The translations under genes were made by a program, and so were the position numbers. The notes beneath the pieces are model-generated. The model was not told the DNA's origin, did no database searches, and was given only the letters and a program-made list of their open reading frames with translations. A stretch of 64,000 nt of DNA from Apoda limacodes (lineage: Eukaryota; Arthropoda; Insecta; Lepidoptera; Limacodidae), in contig OX291557.1 in assembly GCA_946406115.1 (NCBI GenBank), positions 12,184,501-12,248,500 on the forward strand, read 5' to 3'. Of the stretch, positions 21,011 through 32,810 are shown piece by piece; the stretch's first letter is position 1, and each line of letters begins with the position of its first letter.

Positions 21011-22439
21011 AGCTCCTAGCCAAGGTCTCTCTACCCTAAAACCATGGCCAGGTAGCCTCACTCTATCTATAGAAGCCCTGCTAAGCGCTAAACTCATGTT
21101 AAACTACGCGAAACCCCCTGCCGCAGCTGCCTTTAAAATACCTTGATGTATGGGACGTTTGCGTGCAGGGAAAGGGTTTAAAGCGCCTAGTATGCAGTGA
21201 GCGTTTTGTATTTATGAGTATCTAGTGATTGTGTTGTCTTTATGAGTTTTATGACACAGCAATCACGCGCGCAACACGCGTCCCAATCAGATCTAATATA
21301 CGCACATCACGTTGTAAATATAATTCACACAATCTTAATTCTTACCTATCTTTGAAGTTACAGAATATCATCATTACCGTACATAGTTGTGTGTTAATTA
21401 GTTTACGATACGTATGGTTAATTAATAAACATCAATGTAGGTCACGTAGTCCAGAGGGCGTGAAAGTCGTTGGCTCAAGTCTACTTATAGGCGTTTGACG
21501 ACCAGGGGCTTTAGACAAGTGTGAACAATAACAATAGCTATTACAGCAACGTTGATACCCGACCTAATAAAGAAAATATTTTTCATGTAACCTGACCAAA
21601 CAATTTGTATCATGCGTCTTCGCCAAAATGCGCTTTTGGCTTGAGCCAATTTTTATAACAAATGGAACAAAGTAGCGCGGTTATAATTTTTTTTAAAGTT
21701 CCTGCCAAACATCAATAAGAACAACAAGTTTTTAAGTCGGTTTCGGTTCGAAATAATACTCTCACATATAACTAGATTTTAGTTCTAAGCCAAAAAAATG
21801 CCATTTAGAATTCATTGAGAGCTGTGTTTACCTATAAATGATTGTGCATTTAGTATTAAGTAATTTTCTTGTATAAATTATAAGTATTCATGTTAACAAC
21901 TTTAGCTATCCAAATAAATAAATAAATAAATAAATAGTGTATGTACCTACTAGGAGACTAGCGGGATTTATACCATTTTCTCTTATTCTGTTCTTCCAGA
22001 TGTGCCAAAAACAAAGTCACTCCGTTACCAAAAAAATCCTAGGTCTGTGGTTGCACCCATAAGATACACAATGTCAGTTTAGTGATGATACCAAAAAAAA
22101 ATTGTGTGAGTGTTAGTAGCTGTCTTTGTGTGGGTTGTCTGCGTACAATATCGACAGTGTGCATGATTGATATATTTATGCCTGTTATGGTTAGCGATGT
22201 GATTTGACGGTGAAAATATTTCTGCAAACATGGAAAATGTTGAGGGAATGTTTCCTAGTAAACAAAATACTTAAGCAGTTATATTAAATTAATGCTTTAC
22301 GATTTGAAGGGAATCCAAGTACTGTAATTCCAAAGTTGGATTCATTTTGGTAAGCACCTATCTTGTGTGTAATGCTTCAGATCTAGCGCTAGCCTAGGCA
22401 AAAATAGGCGAAGTGGCTGTCGTATAACAGCCATCACGT
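21010..22439. other. AT-rich sequence with short tandem repeat
   Basis: (AAAT)n at about 21914-21937. No gene seen. 22031-22057 is a 27-bp string also present at 24787-24813. Confidence 0.35.
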
Positions 22440-22655
22440 TATTATTACCGTGATTAATATTTTGTTTTTGAGTATTTGTTGTTATAGCGGCAATAAAAAT
22501 ACATCTTCTGTGAAAATGTCAACTATCTATCACGGTTCATGAGATACAGCCTGGTGACAGACGGACGGACGGGTGGACGGACGGATGGACAGCGGAGTCT
22601 TAGTATTAGGGTTCCGCTAATTACACATTTTTGGGTACGAAACCCTAAAAAGCAA
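22440..22655 (-). repeat. Repeat family A, antisense partial copy
   Basis: Contains CATGAGATACAGCCTGGTGA, GACGGACGGACGGGTGGACG and TAGGGTTCCGCTAATTACAC then GGGTACGAAACCCTAAA, the reverse complement of the first half of family A (compare 4548-4947). Confidence 0.65.
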
Positions 22656-22984
22656 CACAATCCATCAACCTAGCACAAACTGACAGACATAAAAATTAAT
22701 AAACACTTCAAATGGTTTCCTTCGTCTTTTGAAAACCCCTTTTATTTTTTCTTTCTTCAATGTTCATTTTTTAACTCTCCTCTATTTTAGTGCAGATTAC
22801 ATTAGGCAGAGTCAAAAATTTTGATTAATGATTAGCCTATGAAACGATATTATTATTATTTATTACTTTACGGAAATAACAAGCAATCTGCATAGCGCAG
22901 GTAACTATACCCATATCAAAATAGTTAATTTTAGTTGTGGCGTAACATATTTGTCAAACATCAAAAACATAGTATAAGTAAAAG

Positions 22985-23405
22985 AATAAAAACCAGCCAA
23001 GTGCGTGTTGCACACGCATTAGTTACGGTTCCGTGGAATCGGAATTATTGCAAATATCTTAAAAACTTATTAACCGATTTGGTTTTAGCCAATTTTTTTT
23101 TTAATTATAAAGAAATATTATCGTGTTTTTTTTTTCAGATTTAAATAATAAGAGGTTTAAAAGTTAAAAGAAGAGCGGGAACGAAAATTTTCAACATTAA
23201 GAGCTTGTATGTAACTCGCGAATAACATTGATAAACCTCAATTGCATTTTTGAAGCCCTATCTAACGATACCCCAGAAGGTGGGGTGCGTGAAAAAGCTA
23301 CCCCTAATAATTTATTTTTCTCCCTTTTTATGTTAAAGATACGGACGGACATGACGAGTTTACAAGGGTCCGTTTTTGCCATTTAGCTACAGAACACTAT
23401 TAACC
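22985..23405 (+). repeat. Repeat family F (CCAAGTGCG...GGTTCCGT...CGGAACACTATT)
   Basis: Begins AACCAGCCAAGTGCGTGTTG, continues GTTACGGTTCCGTGG, TATCTTAAAAACTTATTAAC and ends GGGTCCGTTTTTGCCATTTA with CAGAACACTATTAA. Related 3' halves occur at 39626-39970, 35600-35955 and 61085-61290. Confidence 0.6.
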
Positions 23406-23815
23406 ACGTGCGCTCAAGTAATATTTGTCAGAAACATCATTAAATTTAAATTACTCTGGATGTTGATAAATATAATTATGGGAAAAAGTATCGATATACT
23501 GATACTTATGACGTCATCGTTTAGTCAAGCCCTAGCGTAACCAAACATTTTACAATTTTACTTAAAATACAATTAATTAGACCCTTTCTATATAAAATAA
23601 TACCACGTTTTACAAAGTAAAGCAATATTATTACGTAACAATAGCTTTCTGAGCAAATTTTTAACAGAAATTCGACAAAATATGGTTTGAAAAAAATACA
23701 TGGAAACTTAGTATTTACGTGTGAAACGTATGATTTTCCGGGTCATTTCTTCATGACGTAACAATTAGCTAAACAACAAATCACCATGGCTCAGCACTAC
23801 ACTTTTTAGTCCTTT

Positions 23816-24246
23816 GGGCGCGTTCGTTCTGGGATTAAGAGTTCCCACGAATGATACTTTTCACACTTTTGATAACGACAGTTTTGCCACCGACACTAAA
23901 GCGTTCGTTTAGCTTTGAAACGTTACTAACAAAATTTTTGGTTTCAAAACCTGCAAAACGAACGCTTGACGTACACACACTACGATAAAACACACACACA
24001 CTACCATAAACAATGAATATGTATAGGCAGATTAACACAAAAACCCCACCTCCAGACATGGGTCTAAAGTTTCATTATTCGGTGGCAAAAGTGACAAAAA
24101 TAACAAAAATATCGTAAACGAACGCATGACATTTTGACACAGATGATACGAAAATTTCGATATTTTTGATACCAATGCTAAACGAACGGATGACAGGTGG
24201 CAAAAGTAATGAAAATAATGATTCTGCATCCCAGAACGAACGCACT
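23816..24246. mobile_element. TIR element, copy 1 (GGGCGCGTTCGTTCTGGGAT)
   Basis: About 430 bp with inverted ends: left GGGCGCGTTCGTTCTGGGAT, right reads CATCCCAGAACGAACGCAC. The interior is shared with 37938-38313 (TGATACTTTTCACACTTTTG, CACCGACAC, GGTCTAAAGTTTCATT, GGTGGCAAAAGTGACAAAA). There is no transposase and the minus-strand open frames inside it are not genes. Subterminal GAACG words recur, typical of transposase-binding sites. Likely a MITE; superfamily not certain. Confidence 0.65.
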
Positions 24247-25094
24247 GTTTGTTATCAGGATTCTTGTGATAATTATGTTAAAACGTAATGTCACAAAACA
24301 AGCTGTCGCTTATGGTTTTTTTTTTTAATATTATAATGGGCTCGCACGGTCTTAGCAGACCATTTATGCATTTGCCAGAGTCAAAGTCAATTATATTATA
24401 TCGTATCGTGGCGCGGGCGTTACCGCGCGTCCTCGTTTTCAAGTCCCAAGATTGGGCGGGAGATTAGGTGTGGATCCTCAGACATTGCGCGTCATGTCCT
24501 GCTTATTACTTCATAATTCACTTTTCATGAGCCTTTGCTGCACAATTCTTAACTATATACTTGCTTAAATATATACATCGAAAGTCACTAAATGAATTTA
24601 GAAAAATTAAACAGAAAAAAACACCACTCCTTCTTAAGATTCGCGCCGAAACTCCACTTATGGGTTTCTATTCGAAAAATAGGTAATGGACATATTAGAT
24701 ATGGTTATCTGTCTCTTTTTCTTTTGGGCAGCGTTCATGTAATAAGTGTATCTCTTTTCCTCGCTGTGTTGGTCTTTAGCGTAGCGAAAAAATCCTAGGT
24801 CTGTGGTTGCACCTTGCCCCGTCATACGTCATAGGGCTCCAATGAGAAAACTACCATTAAGCGCGCAGCCCTACTCGAATGTGCAGTTTTCTGCTCGTTT
24901 TTAAAATCGTTTCCACTATCCTATTGCAAGTTTCAGACTTGAAAAAATAACATGGCTTATTAGTAAGTTACTAAATTTGTTTTAAGATATCTATTAAAAC
25001 ATCGCTTTAAAAAAATAACGGCTGAACCTCTAGTTTTTTCTATTTTTATTTAATAACTCATTATTAACTAGAATTGGGAACATAATTTATTTTA
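24247..25094. other. AT-rich sequence, no gene seen
   Basis: A GC-richer patch at 24408-24495 (GTGGCGCGGGCGTTACCGCG) has no coding frame. The 68-codon plus frame at 24592-24798 has a hydrophobic C-terminal half but no homology I recognise. Confidence 0.3.
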
Positions 25095-25385
25095 AATTAA
25101 ACGAACCGCTGGACCGATTTATTTCAGACTCCTTTCAGATCTAAGTCATGACGTGGCGTATCGATTGATATGTCATCAGAGCGATTCGGTCCAGTAGTTA
25201 TTGAGGAATCGAAAGCCAAAATATGTCTACATACATACATACGTACACACATACACACATACACACACACACAGACATCACTCTAAAAATGATTGCAAAT
25301 GATTCTCCAAGTCTTGAAACGTAAAGAATACACAAAAATTTTCGGACCTATTCCAATAACTTCTCAAGAGAAGTTTAAAAATTAT
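25095..25385 (+). repeat. Repeat family G, copy 1
   Basis: Shares with 32540-32810 the ordered blocks CCGCTGGACCGATTT, AGATCTAAGTCATGACGT, CATACATACACACAC-type (CA)n, ACATCACTC, GATTCTCCA and AACTTC..GAGAAGTTT. It ends in the palindrome-like ACTTCTCAAGAGAAGTTT. Confidence 0.6.
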
Positions 25386-25689
25386 ATCTATATTTAAAAA
25401 ATCGCCTGTGACTGGTTTAACTGTGTGTGGTACTGAAGGTCTACGCCGTTCGTCCAAAGGCGTAGCACTTGCTACGAGACGTCTATTATTCTTGAATTAG
25501 CACTAAATTTTAGATAAATAGTTTTAGAAACAAATTTTAAGTGTTGTTATACAGATAAACAATATGCATCATCGTCATAACAAAAAATGTGTGTGAGTAT
25601 TTGACCTTATATAAACTCAAAACTCTTTCTTTTTTATTTAATAAGCTTTTAAACAGCACTTTTGAATCGTCACTTTAAATATTAATTAA

Positions 25690-27640
25690 AAAAAATTACC
25701 AGCGGTTCGGAGTGAATAACTACCGAGAAGAACCGGCAAGAAACTCAGCAGTTATAATCTTATATATTTTTTCAACTTTATATTAAAATACAATATAGCC
25801 TAACACTAGGTTATAACATAACATACAATGTTTTAATTTAAAAAATATTACAAATGCCCCAATACAAAAAATTAAGTTTTATGTATTCATCAACTTTGTA
25901 ATAGCTTTTTTTCATTAAACTATCTTTGACATATATTTTATATTATATTTGAGGGTAAATGAACCGCATGTTCTGGAATTTTATTGAATTAAAATAAATT
26001 TATATTACGAAAAAGCTACCTTCTGAAGACGAAATTTTGGAACTACCAATTTATCCTTATATTGTCTCTGTTTATCCTTTTTTATTGTTTTATTCTTGTA
26101 TTAACCCCGCGTAGGTCACTATTTTTAGCAAATAAGTGACAATTTTTGTACAAGTGAAGATATATTGGCAAGGAACAGTTAAAATATCAGTTTCCCTAAA
26201 TAGTTCCCTTAAATAAGGTCCAATTTATAGATTGACTGTACTGCTCTCTTTTGCAAAACAAAGACTGTATCAATATCAGCTACCTTACCCGAAAGCAAAA
26301 TGCCATAAGACATGACGGAATGGAAATAGCTAAAGTAGACCAAGCGAGCAGTGTCAATATCTGTAAATTGCCTCACTTTTTTAACTGCATAGTCAGCTGA
26401 ACTAAGTTTCCAAGTAAGAACTGAGATGTGAGGGTTCCACTGCAGCTTAGTGTGTAATGTAAAACCTAGAAACACTGTTGAGTCTACTAGACTTAAAACT
26501 TCTATTTCTTCTCCGTTTAAGGATAATTTTGTTATTATGTTTCTGACATTTAGCTTCATAAATTTTAAACACTTGGTCTTTTTCGAATTAAAAAGTAAGT
26601 TATTTGCCGTAAACCACTGAAGAACCTGTGAAAGTGCACTACTTACGTCGTCAAAATTAGATTTATTTCTCTTTTTAACTTTAAATAAAAAAAGTGTCAT
26701 CTGCAAATATTACAATCTTGCACAGCTTCTCCACAAAGAAAGGCAAGTCATTTATGTAAATTAAAAATAGAAAAAGACCTAAAATAGCACCTTGAGGAAC
26801 TCCTAATTTTACTTCGGAGCCATTGGATTATATTTCATTCTTCATTGATTCTGCATTTAACTACTTAAATATGAGCGGAAAAGCTCAATAACCAATTCTG
26901 CAATTCTATAATAACTCAGTTCTTGTATAAGAGTTTCATGTTGCACACAGTCGAATGCCTTTGATAGATCACAGAAGATACCAATAGCATTTTATGACTG
27001 TTCCCAAGCATCAAATATATGATGTATAAGGGCGACACCTGCGTCAGTTGTGGAACGCCCTTCTGTAAAACCAAACTTTTGAGGATGAAGTAATCTATGT
27101 AATATATTTAAGCATCTGATTGAACATGTTTTTAAAAAATTTTGCTTTAGGCAGTATAGAGATAGGCCTTAAATTATTAGAATCATCTTTACTTCCACTT
27201 TTAAATAGGGTATTATTTTACTATATTTTATTAAGTCTAGGAATATCTCTTCGTCATCACATTTATTAAATATTATAGTTAAGATTGGTGCTATAATATC
27301 AATTATTTTGCTAAGGACTTTAACTGATATACCCTAGTTACATAGATAGGTCACCAGTTTTTTTCTGAGTTAGTAATTTAAATGTCTTTATAATTTCTTC
27401 AGATGTAACATATTCATATTTAAATAAATAGCCTTGCATTTATTTACTTTACATTTTAAAAGTAACTCTGATTCAAATGTAGAGAAATTTAATGCATTAG
27501 TTGTAATTGTAGGCATATCAGTAAAATGTTTCTCAAAAGAGTTAGGGACATTAAGATCTGAAGCAATTATTTTTGAATCTACAGTAAGTGAATACTGATT
27601 GTCACGTGGTTTTAATTTTTCCTGTTTCACTATTAATTAC
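25690..27640 (-). pseudogene. Jockey/CR1-group non-LTR retrotransposon, long decayed RT copy
   Basis: Read on the minus strand from right to left. 27630-27388 holds a pre-RT segment (DSKIIASDLN, FEKHFTDMP). 27150-26960 contains LLHPQKFGF-like text, TTDAGVALI and FCDLSKAFDCVQHETL (first catalytic Asp). 26840-26740 reads GVPQGAILG and YINDLPFFVEKLCKIV. FADD, the catalytic YxDD-box variant, is at 26707-26696. The longest intact frame (26706-26209, 165 codons) follows, with LSQVLQWFTANNLLFNSKKT, VFLGFTLHTKLQWNPHIS, LSSADYAVKKVRQFTD and VLQKRAVQSIYKL. A T-run indel just after FADD breaks the frame, as do earlier stops. 26209-25690 is the C-terminus and 3' UTR (ACCGGCAAGAAACTCAGCAG), shared with 58140-58757. 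Inactive. Confidence 0.85.
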
Positions 27641-28424
27641 ATTCCATGTGGCCTTTATTTTATATATATTTTATATAGTTGGACTTTGGTGTATTCCTAC
27701 AGTAGCCCAGTCCTTGAATATCATTCTATATATTTTACCACAGAGTTAGTAAGTGGCTTTTTACACATTCCCAGAAGTTTATAGAAATCTACGAGATTTT
27801 TTGTATGTACCGGCGTTAACTATCCGGTACCTACTTACATTTCGCTATCAACTCAGCGCCGGCTATCCTGCAGACGGAACGTGTGAAAAGGCACTAAGGA
27901 TTAGATACAGAAGTCCATCGAAAGGCATCTAGATAGTGATCTTGAGGTAAGTGTGAGGCGGGGAGCGACCCCAACTAGCCTCAGTTAAATCAGGTGTCCC
28001 CATCTTCCCATAATACTTACGTATTTCAAAATATAAGAGACTTTATTGTTCCACATATGCCAGGCATTCCACGAGAGTCAATTAATTTTTGTCATGAAAA
28101 TAGTGTGAGTTTACGTTAAGACCTATTAATTATAATAAGAAGTAGTTAAGTACGTCAATTATCCACTTACGTGAATACGTGTTATAACACATATTTTTAG
28201 TTTGATATCAATATTATTATGGTCTTATATCAAACTTACTGATAAGACTAAATAGGTGATAAAAAAATTGATTGACCAAAATATAGCAATCAACAAAAGA
28301 CTCGTATCCGCCTACGCAATCCATGAGTGCAAGAGTTAAAACAAAAGTTATGAAGGTTTAACACTCCGATTTCACAATAGATGACAATTTTCTACACGTT
28401 TTGTAACTCTTAACCAGTTTTTTT
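27641..28424. other. AT-rich sequence, possible 5' remainder of the retrotransposon
   Basis: 27640-27790 may still be upstream ORF2 text of the preceding element on the minus strand, but is too decayed to call. The rest shows nothing supportable. Confidence 0.25.
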
Positions 28425-28810
28425 TTATATACTTCTAAGGTGCCAAACAAGCTAACGGTCCGCCTGATGGTAAGCGGCCACCGCAGTCTATGGACACTTG
28501 CAACTCCAGATGCATCACTTGTGTGTTCACGACGCTTTCTTCTTCTTTCTTGAAGAACCCCACATTGTAGTCCTTAGAGAAAACCTTGGCAGGGAGCTCA
28601 TTCCACAACCGAAGCGTCCACGGGAGGAAATTTTTATGAAACCATGCTGTACGTGATCATTTAGGTTCTAAGGTGTTCGGATGAACTCCCTGCCCATGGT
28701 GAACGGTGCGATGCGATGGTAGAAAGTGGTCGTGGGCTTCATTTTAAATAATTCCTCAGAACACATCCCAATATACAAGCGGTAGAAAACACACAGGGAT
28801 ACCAACTCTC
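28425..28810 (-). pseudogene. BS/Jockey-like 3' end, longest copy in the window
   Basis: The 3' non-coding block (AAGCTAACGGTCCGCCTGAT, GGTAAGCGGCCACCGCAG) is at 28445-28500. The C-terminal ORF2 region follows on the minus strand, with RLWNELPAKVFS at about 28590, LEPK at 28670, a decayed FYHR region at 28700-28720, and CFLPLVYWDVF at about 28790-28760. It is truncated at about 28810. Same family as 7740-8000 and 20590-21010. Confidence 0.75.
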
Positions 28811-29146
28811 GACTTGGGCTCGAATCGCTTTAGGCTGTGTTTCCTATGGTAAAAAAAATCTATGACAATGGGCAGTTTGGGCAGTCTAGATAGCCTCTGG
28901 ATATTCCTGGCTACGTCTATACATCCACGCCTTACTCAACATAGACAATTTATTTATTGATATTTATGATTATACAGTGTTGGATGAATTTCCAAAATAG
29001 GTACAATGTAAAATTTAAAAATTGCTACATTACCTACCAAATTTTATTTGTATTCTAACCAGTACCACGTCTAACAAGTTATTTATCACCCTACTTAGAC
29101 AAAAAATATGCGATATGAAAAAAAAATATTGACTTAAAAAAACATC

Positions 29147-29340
29147 TTTTTCAGGGTTCCGAACCTCAAAAGGAAAAAAGGATCCCTTATAGGATCACTT
29201 TGTTGTCCGTCTGTCAAGATCATTTTTCTCAGGAATGCGTGAAGGTATCAAGCGGAAATTATTGTGAAATACTAGGGTCTACGGTCCCTTGAACTTAGGC
29301 TACATTTTATGTCGGAAAACTTACAATTTCCCAGGGGAAT
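29147..29340 (+). repeat. Repeat family B, 5' portion
   Basis: Starts CAGGGTTCCGAACCTCAAAA, then GGATCCCTTATAGGATCACT, TTGTTGTCCGTCTGTCAAG, CTCAGGAATGCGTGAAGGTA. The antisense copy at 59680-59790 has the same order. Confidence 0.65.
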
Positions 29341-29394
29341 AATTATATCTTAATGTGACTTTACTTACTCTTTCACATCGCGTCACACCAGTGC

Positions 29395-31430
29395 ATCCGA
29401 CTTAGATGAAATTTGGCATAATTTGAAAGAATGATGAAGGACAAGGCTATTTTTCCCGATCAAGAGGTCTAGCGGGAATGAAAACTTATCGAAATAATTA
29501 AACTTTGCGCGGGAAAACACGATATAATTGAGCTGTAATTTATCACAGAGATAGATAAAGAGACAGAAAAGAATTTAAACTCCTTTTTATCCTAATTCAA
29601 CCTGGGCCCTTTCACGATAATCAAAATTTTGGCGAACCACCGAAAAACCACATTAAAATACTACGGGATTGAGCTAAATTTTGACTCAAGATTAGTTAAA
29701 GAGACGGAAAAGGATATAAGCTATATTAAATACTGGTCAAGAGTTCCTGTAGGAATAAAAATTCTATCGCAAAGTTTGTACGGTAATTTGTTATTTTTCA
29801 ATTAAAATGGATGAAAATTGGTATAAGGCCTTTCGTTTGAAAATTATGAATGACGTGTTCAACCGTTTTTGGAAAACAATCCCCTAAGGTCTAGAGGGGA
29901 TAAAATAGGGGTTGTAAATTTGTATGAAAAAATTCAAACAATGGAGCCGATTTGGCTAAAATTTGGAATACAGATAGCTTATATCTTAACGTAAAACATA
30001 GGCTACAAGTTGCTACGGGAATAATTATAACTTAATATGACTTTTGTTACTCTTTCACGTCGCACCACTGCATCGGACTCAGATGAAATTTGGCATAGAG
30101 ATAGTTGAAAGAACGAAGAAGGATAAGGCTTTTTTCCCGATTGAGAAGTCCCATAGGAATGAAATCCTATCGCGATAATCAAACTTAGCGCGGGAAAACA
30201 TGATGTCATTGGGCGGTAATTTGTCACAGGGATAGTTAAAGATAATTATCTTCAAAAGGAAAAGGAAAAGGATTGAAACTACTTTTTATCCCGATCCGGA
30301 AGTTCCCGTGGGAATAATACCATGGTAAAGTATTATGCAATGGAGCTGAAATTTGGCAGAAGGTTAGTTGAAGAGACCGGAATAGGATATAAACAACATT
30401 TTATACTGATGAAGAGTTCCTGTGGGAATAAAAAAGGTATCGCAACATTTGTATGGAAATCCATTATTTTTCAATTAAAATAGATGAAAATTGGTACATG
30501 GCCTTTCGGGTGAAAACTAAGTATAACATGTTTATTGTAAAGTGTAGTATGGTGTTGCATAGTGTTGCATAGTAATGTATGGTGTGGTGTGGTGTGATGT
30601 GGTGTGGTGTGGTGTGGTGTGGTGTGGTGTAGTGTGGTGTAGTGTAATGCAGTGCAGTACAGTACAGTACAGTATAGTATAGTAACGTAAATAAAAAGTA
30701 AATAACTTTGTGTTTGTGTGAGTGTGTTTGTTTTTTTTTTATTTCTTTAGCGCGTTAGTTACTTATCACCTGATAAGGTAACAAGAGATATTAGGGATGT
30801 ACTAAGAAAAAGGGGCCAAAGTTTATATTAAAATCCATTATTTTTTAACCTTCTTCTTCTTCTCAGCCAGGGGACCTCTACTGCTAAATATAGGCCTCCC
30901 CTCATATTTTTCTACAAAGAATATAAAAGAAAACTCTGACTGACTGACATATCATCGCACAGCCCAAACTGCTGATCCTAGAGACTTGAAATTTTGCACA
31001 GAGATTTCTGTTATTACTTAGGCGATCACTAGGAAAGAATTTTTAAAATTCCAACCCTAAGAGAGTAAAATGGAGGTTGAAAGTTTGTATGTAAAATTGA
31101 CATTTTTGAAGCTTTATGCGTAAAAACCGGTACTAAGCCTTTTGGTTGAAAATTAAGATTGACGTGGTTTATGTTTTTGGAAAATCATCTCCTAGAGCGA
31201 TAAAAGTCCGAATTTAACGCGGATACGATTCAGCTGAAATTTCGCACAGGCATTGTTAAAGAGACGGAGAATGACATAGGATACTTTAAATCCCGACCAA
31301 GAGTTCCCACGGGAATATTTTTTCCGGTACTTTTTCCGGCATCCAATTGGCCTAAATTTTAGCACAGGAATAACTATAAGCCGAAGACCAAATTTAGCGC
31401 GGGCGAAGCCGCGAGCAAAAGCTACTGTCA
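29395..31430 (+). repeat. Tandem-like mosaic of repeat families C and D
   Basis: At least four family D units occur here, each with a GATGAAATTTGGCATA or AAATTTGGCA block, an AGAGACGGAAAAGGATAT block, CCCGATC..GAGTTCCC and GGGAATAAAA. They lie at about 29395-29540, 29560-29770, 30050-30250 and 30280-30440. Family C units are interleaved (29805-29960, 30460-30530, 30980-31200). The last D unit ends AGCGCGGGCGAAGCCGCGAG with CAAAAGCTA (31400-31425). A short RTE-like tail (CTTCTTCTCAGCCAGGGG) is at 30850-30925. No genes; open frames inside are chance. Confidence 0.65.
30541..30684 (+). repeat. GGTGT pentanucleotide microsatellite grading into ACAGT repeats
   Basis: The core at 30585-30650 is (GGTGT)n with G/A interruptions, preceded by GGTGTTGCATAGTGTTGCAT and followed by GCAGTACAGTACAGTACAGT then TATAGT repeats. 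The pattern drifts gradually from one 5-bp unit to another, consistent with replication slippage plus point changes. Confidence 0.85.
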
Positions 31431-31559
31431 TATTTTGGCATTCACATATAAATTAAAACCCATTAAATTTGTTAACTTGTAGTTATAACATATTACAAAA
31501 TGTTGTTTATCTATCAAGACCCTTTTAGACAAGATCGCGTGGGGGTTAGTTAATATTAA

Positions 31560-31825
31560 GTTGAAATTAATGTCATAAACTAAAGTTTACGGTCACTTAA
31601 AGTTATAAAAAAATCAAGCTTCTAAGTCAATGCAATAAAAAAATATGCCCAAAATACGGTTATTTTTGTCGTATATTGTGACACAATAAATCTAAACCTA
31701 TGGGGTACTTTCCGTTGACCCAGAATCATGAAATTTGGCAAGAAGCAATTTCATGAAGCACACATAAAGTGGTAACACTCCCTTGTTGGGCGAGTCTGGC
31801 TCGCACTTGACCGGTTTTTAAAGTT
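31560..31825 (+). repeat. Repeat family B, 3' portion
   Basis: Blocks TCAAGCTTCTAAGTCAATGC, CCTATGGGGTACTTTCCGTT, ATGAAATTTGGCAAGAAGC and a terminal GGCTCGCACTTGACCGGTTT match 4003-4285 and 37205-37425. Confidence 0.65.
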
Positions 31826-31847
31826 TTCTGCACTTCAGAACATCCAT

Positions 31848-32078
31848 ATAATCCATACTAATATTATAAATACGAAAGTAGCTCTATCTGTCTGTTACCT
31901 CTTCACGCTTAAACCGCTGTACCGATTAAGATGAAACTCGGCATGGAGATAAGTATGTAGTTTGAGTCCTGGGGAAGGACATAGGTTTCTAGAAAACGTC
32001 AAGTGAAAGTTGCTATTGAAATCCTACATTGACAACAGAATTTAGGGCGGGTGGAACCGCGGGTAAAAGCTAGTACAA
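31848..32078 (+). repeat. Repeat family E, complete-looking copy
   Basis: Starts ATCCATACTAATATTATAAA, includes CTCTTCACGCTTAAACCGCT and GGCATGGAGATAAGTATGTA, and ends GGGCGGGTGGAACCGCGGGT with AAAAGCTAGTA. The end (GC hairpin followed by CTAG) is compatible with a Helitron-like 3' terminus. Only compatible, because the 5' end is not diagnostic here. Confidence 0.6.
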
Positions 32079-32207
32079 ATAAACCATCAAAACAGAAAAG
32101 ACAGGTGTAACTCATGTGTCGTAGGAGTCGTCGTGTCGCTATCTTCAAAAGTTGTTTATCAAATATGATTTATTGACTGAATGATAAAAGTAGTAGGTAT
32201 TGACTTA

Positions 32208-32292
32208 TCAGAGAGGGTGAGGGTGCGGAGGGAAAGCAGGCGGAAGGCAAAGACGTCTGTCTAGACAGAGTGTAAACAGCATAATTAGGAAG
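32208..32292 (+). other. Candidate first exon with a strong 5' splice site
   Basis: On the plus strand a purine- and GC-rich stretch starts near an initiator-like TATCAGAG (32206) and ends at AAG/GTAAGTGCGT (GT at 32293), a near-consensus donor. The sequence immediately downstream is CpG-rich (GCAGCCGCGGCGGCGCGGCC). No coding frame is evident and no partner exon was found. It could be a 5'-untranslated exon of a plus-strand gene, or chance. Confidence 0.25.
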
Positions 32293-32539
32293 GTAAGTGC
32301 GTAGGCAGCCGCGGCGGCGCGGCCAGACGAGCGGTGTGGCTTGGCTTGCGTCACACATCAATTTAACAGTGATAGGTAAATTGAGCTCACTGGGGCTATG
32401 ATAGTGTGAACTTTGATATTATTGAGTAGAACACTAAAGATAAACATAAAAAATAATTCGGTAGCAAGTACCGCACGAGCTCTTGAGAATATTTTTTTTT
32501 TTATATTTGAGAATTTATACATGAAGATTATTTTTAGCG

Positions 32540-32810
32540 ATAAAAAACAAACCGCTGGACCGATTTGGCTCACACTCGTTTTAGATCTAAGTCATGACGT
32601 AGCGCATACTTATATGGTCACGACAGAATTTGGTCCATTGGTTCTTGAGATATTGAGGGGCAAAAAAAGCTTACATACATACACACACATAGACATCACT
32701 CCAACAATGATGGCAAACGATTCTCCAGGTTTCAAAACGTAAAGAAAAAGCAAATTTAGCGATTTCGATTTTCGGAACAATTATAATAACTTCCGTCAGG
32801 AGAAGTTTTT
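32540..32810 (+). repeat. Repeat family G, copy 2
   Basis: Same ordered blocks as 25095-25385 (CCGCTGGACCGATTTGGCTC, AGATCTAAGTCATGACGTAG, CACACACATAGACATCACTC, GATTCTCCAGG, ATAACTTCCGTCAGGAGAAG). The 109-codon open frame over 32413-32742 is within this repeat. Confidence 0.6.

Noticed and set aside
32413..32742. 109-codon plus-strand open frame
   Set aside because: Lies across repeat family G, which recurs at 25095-25385 without the frame.
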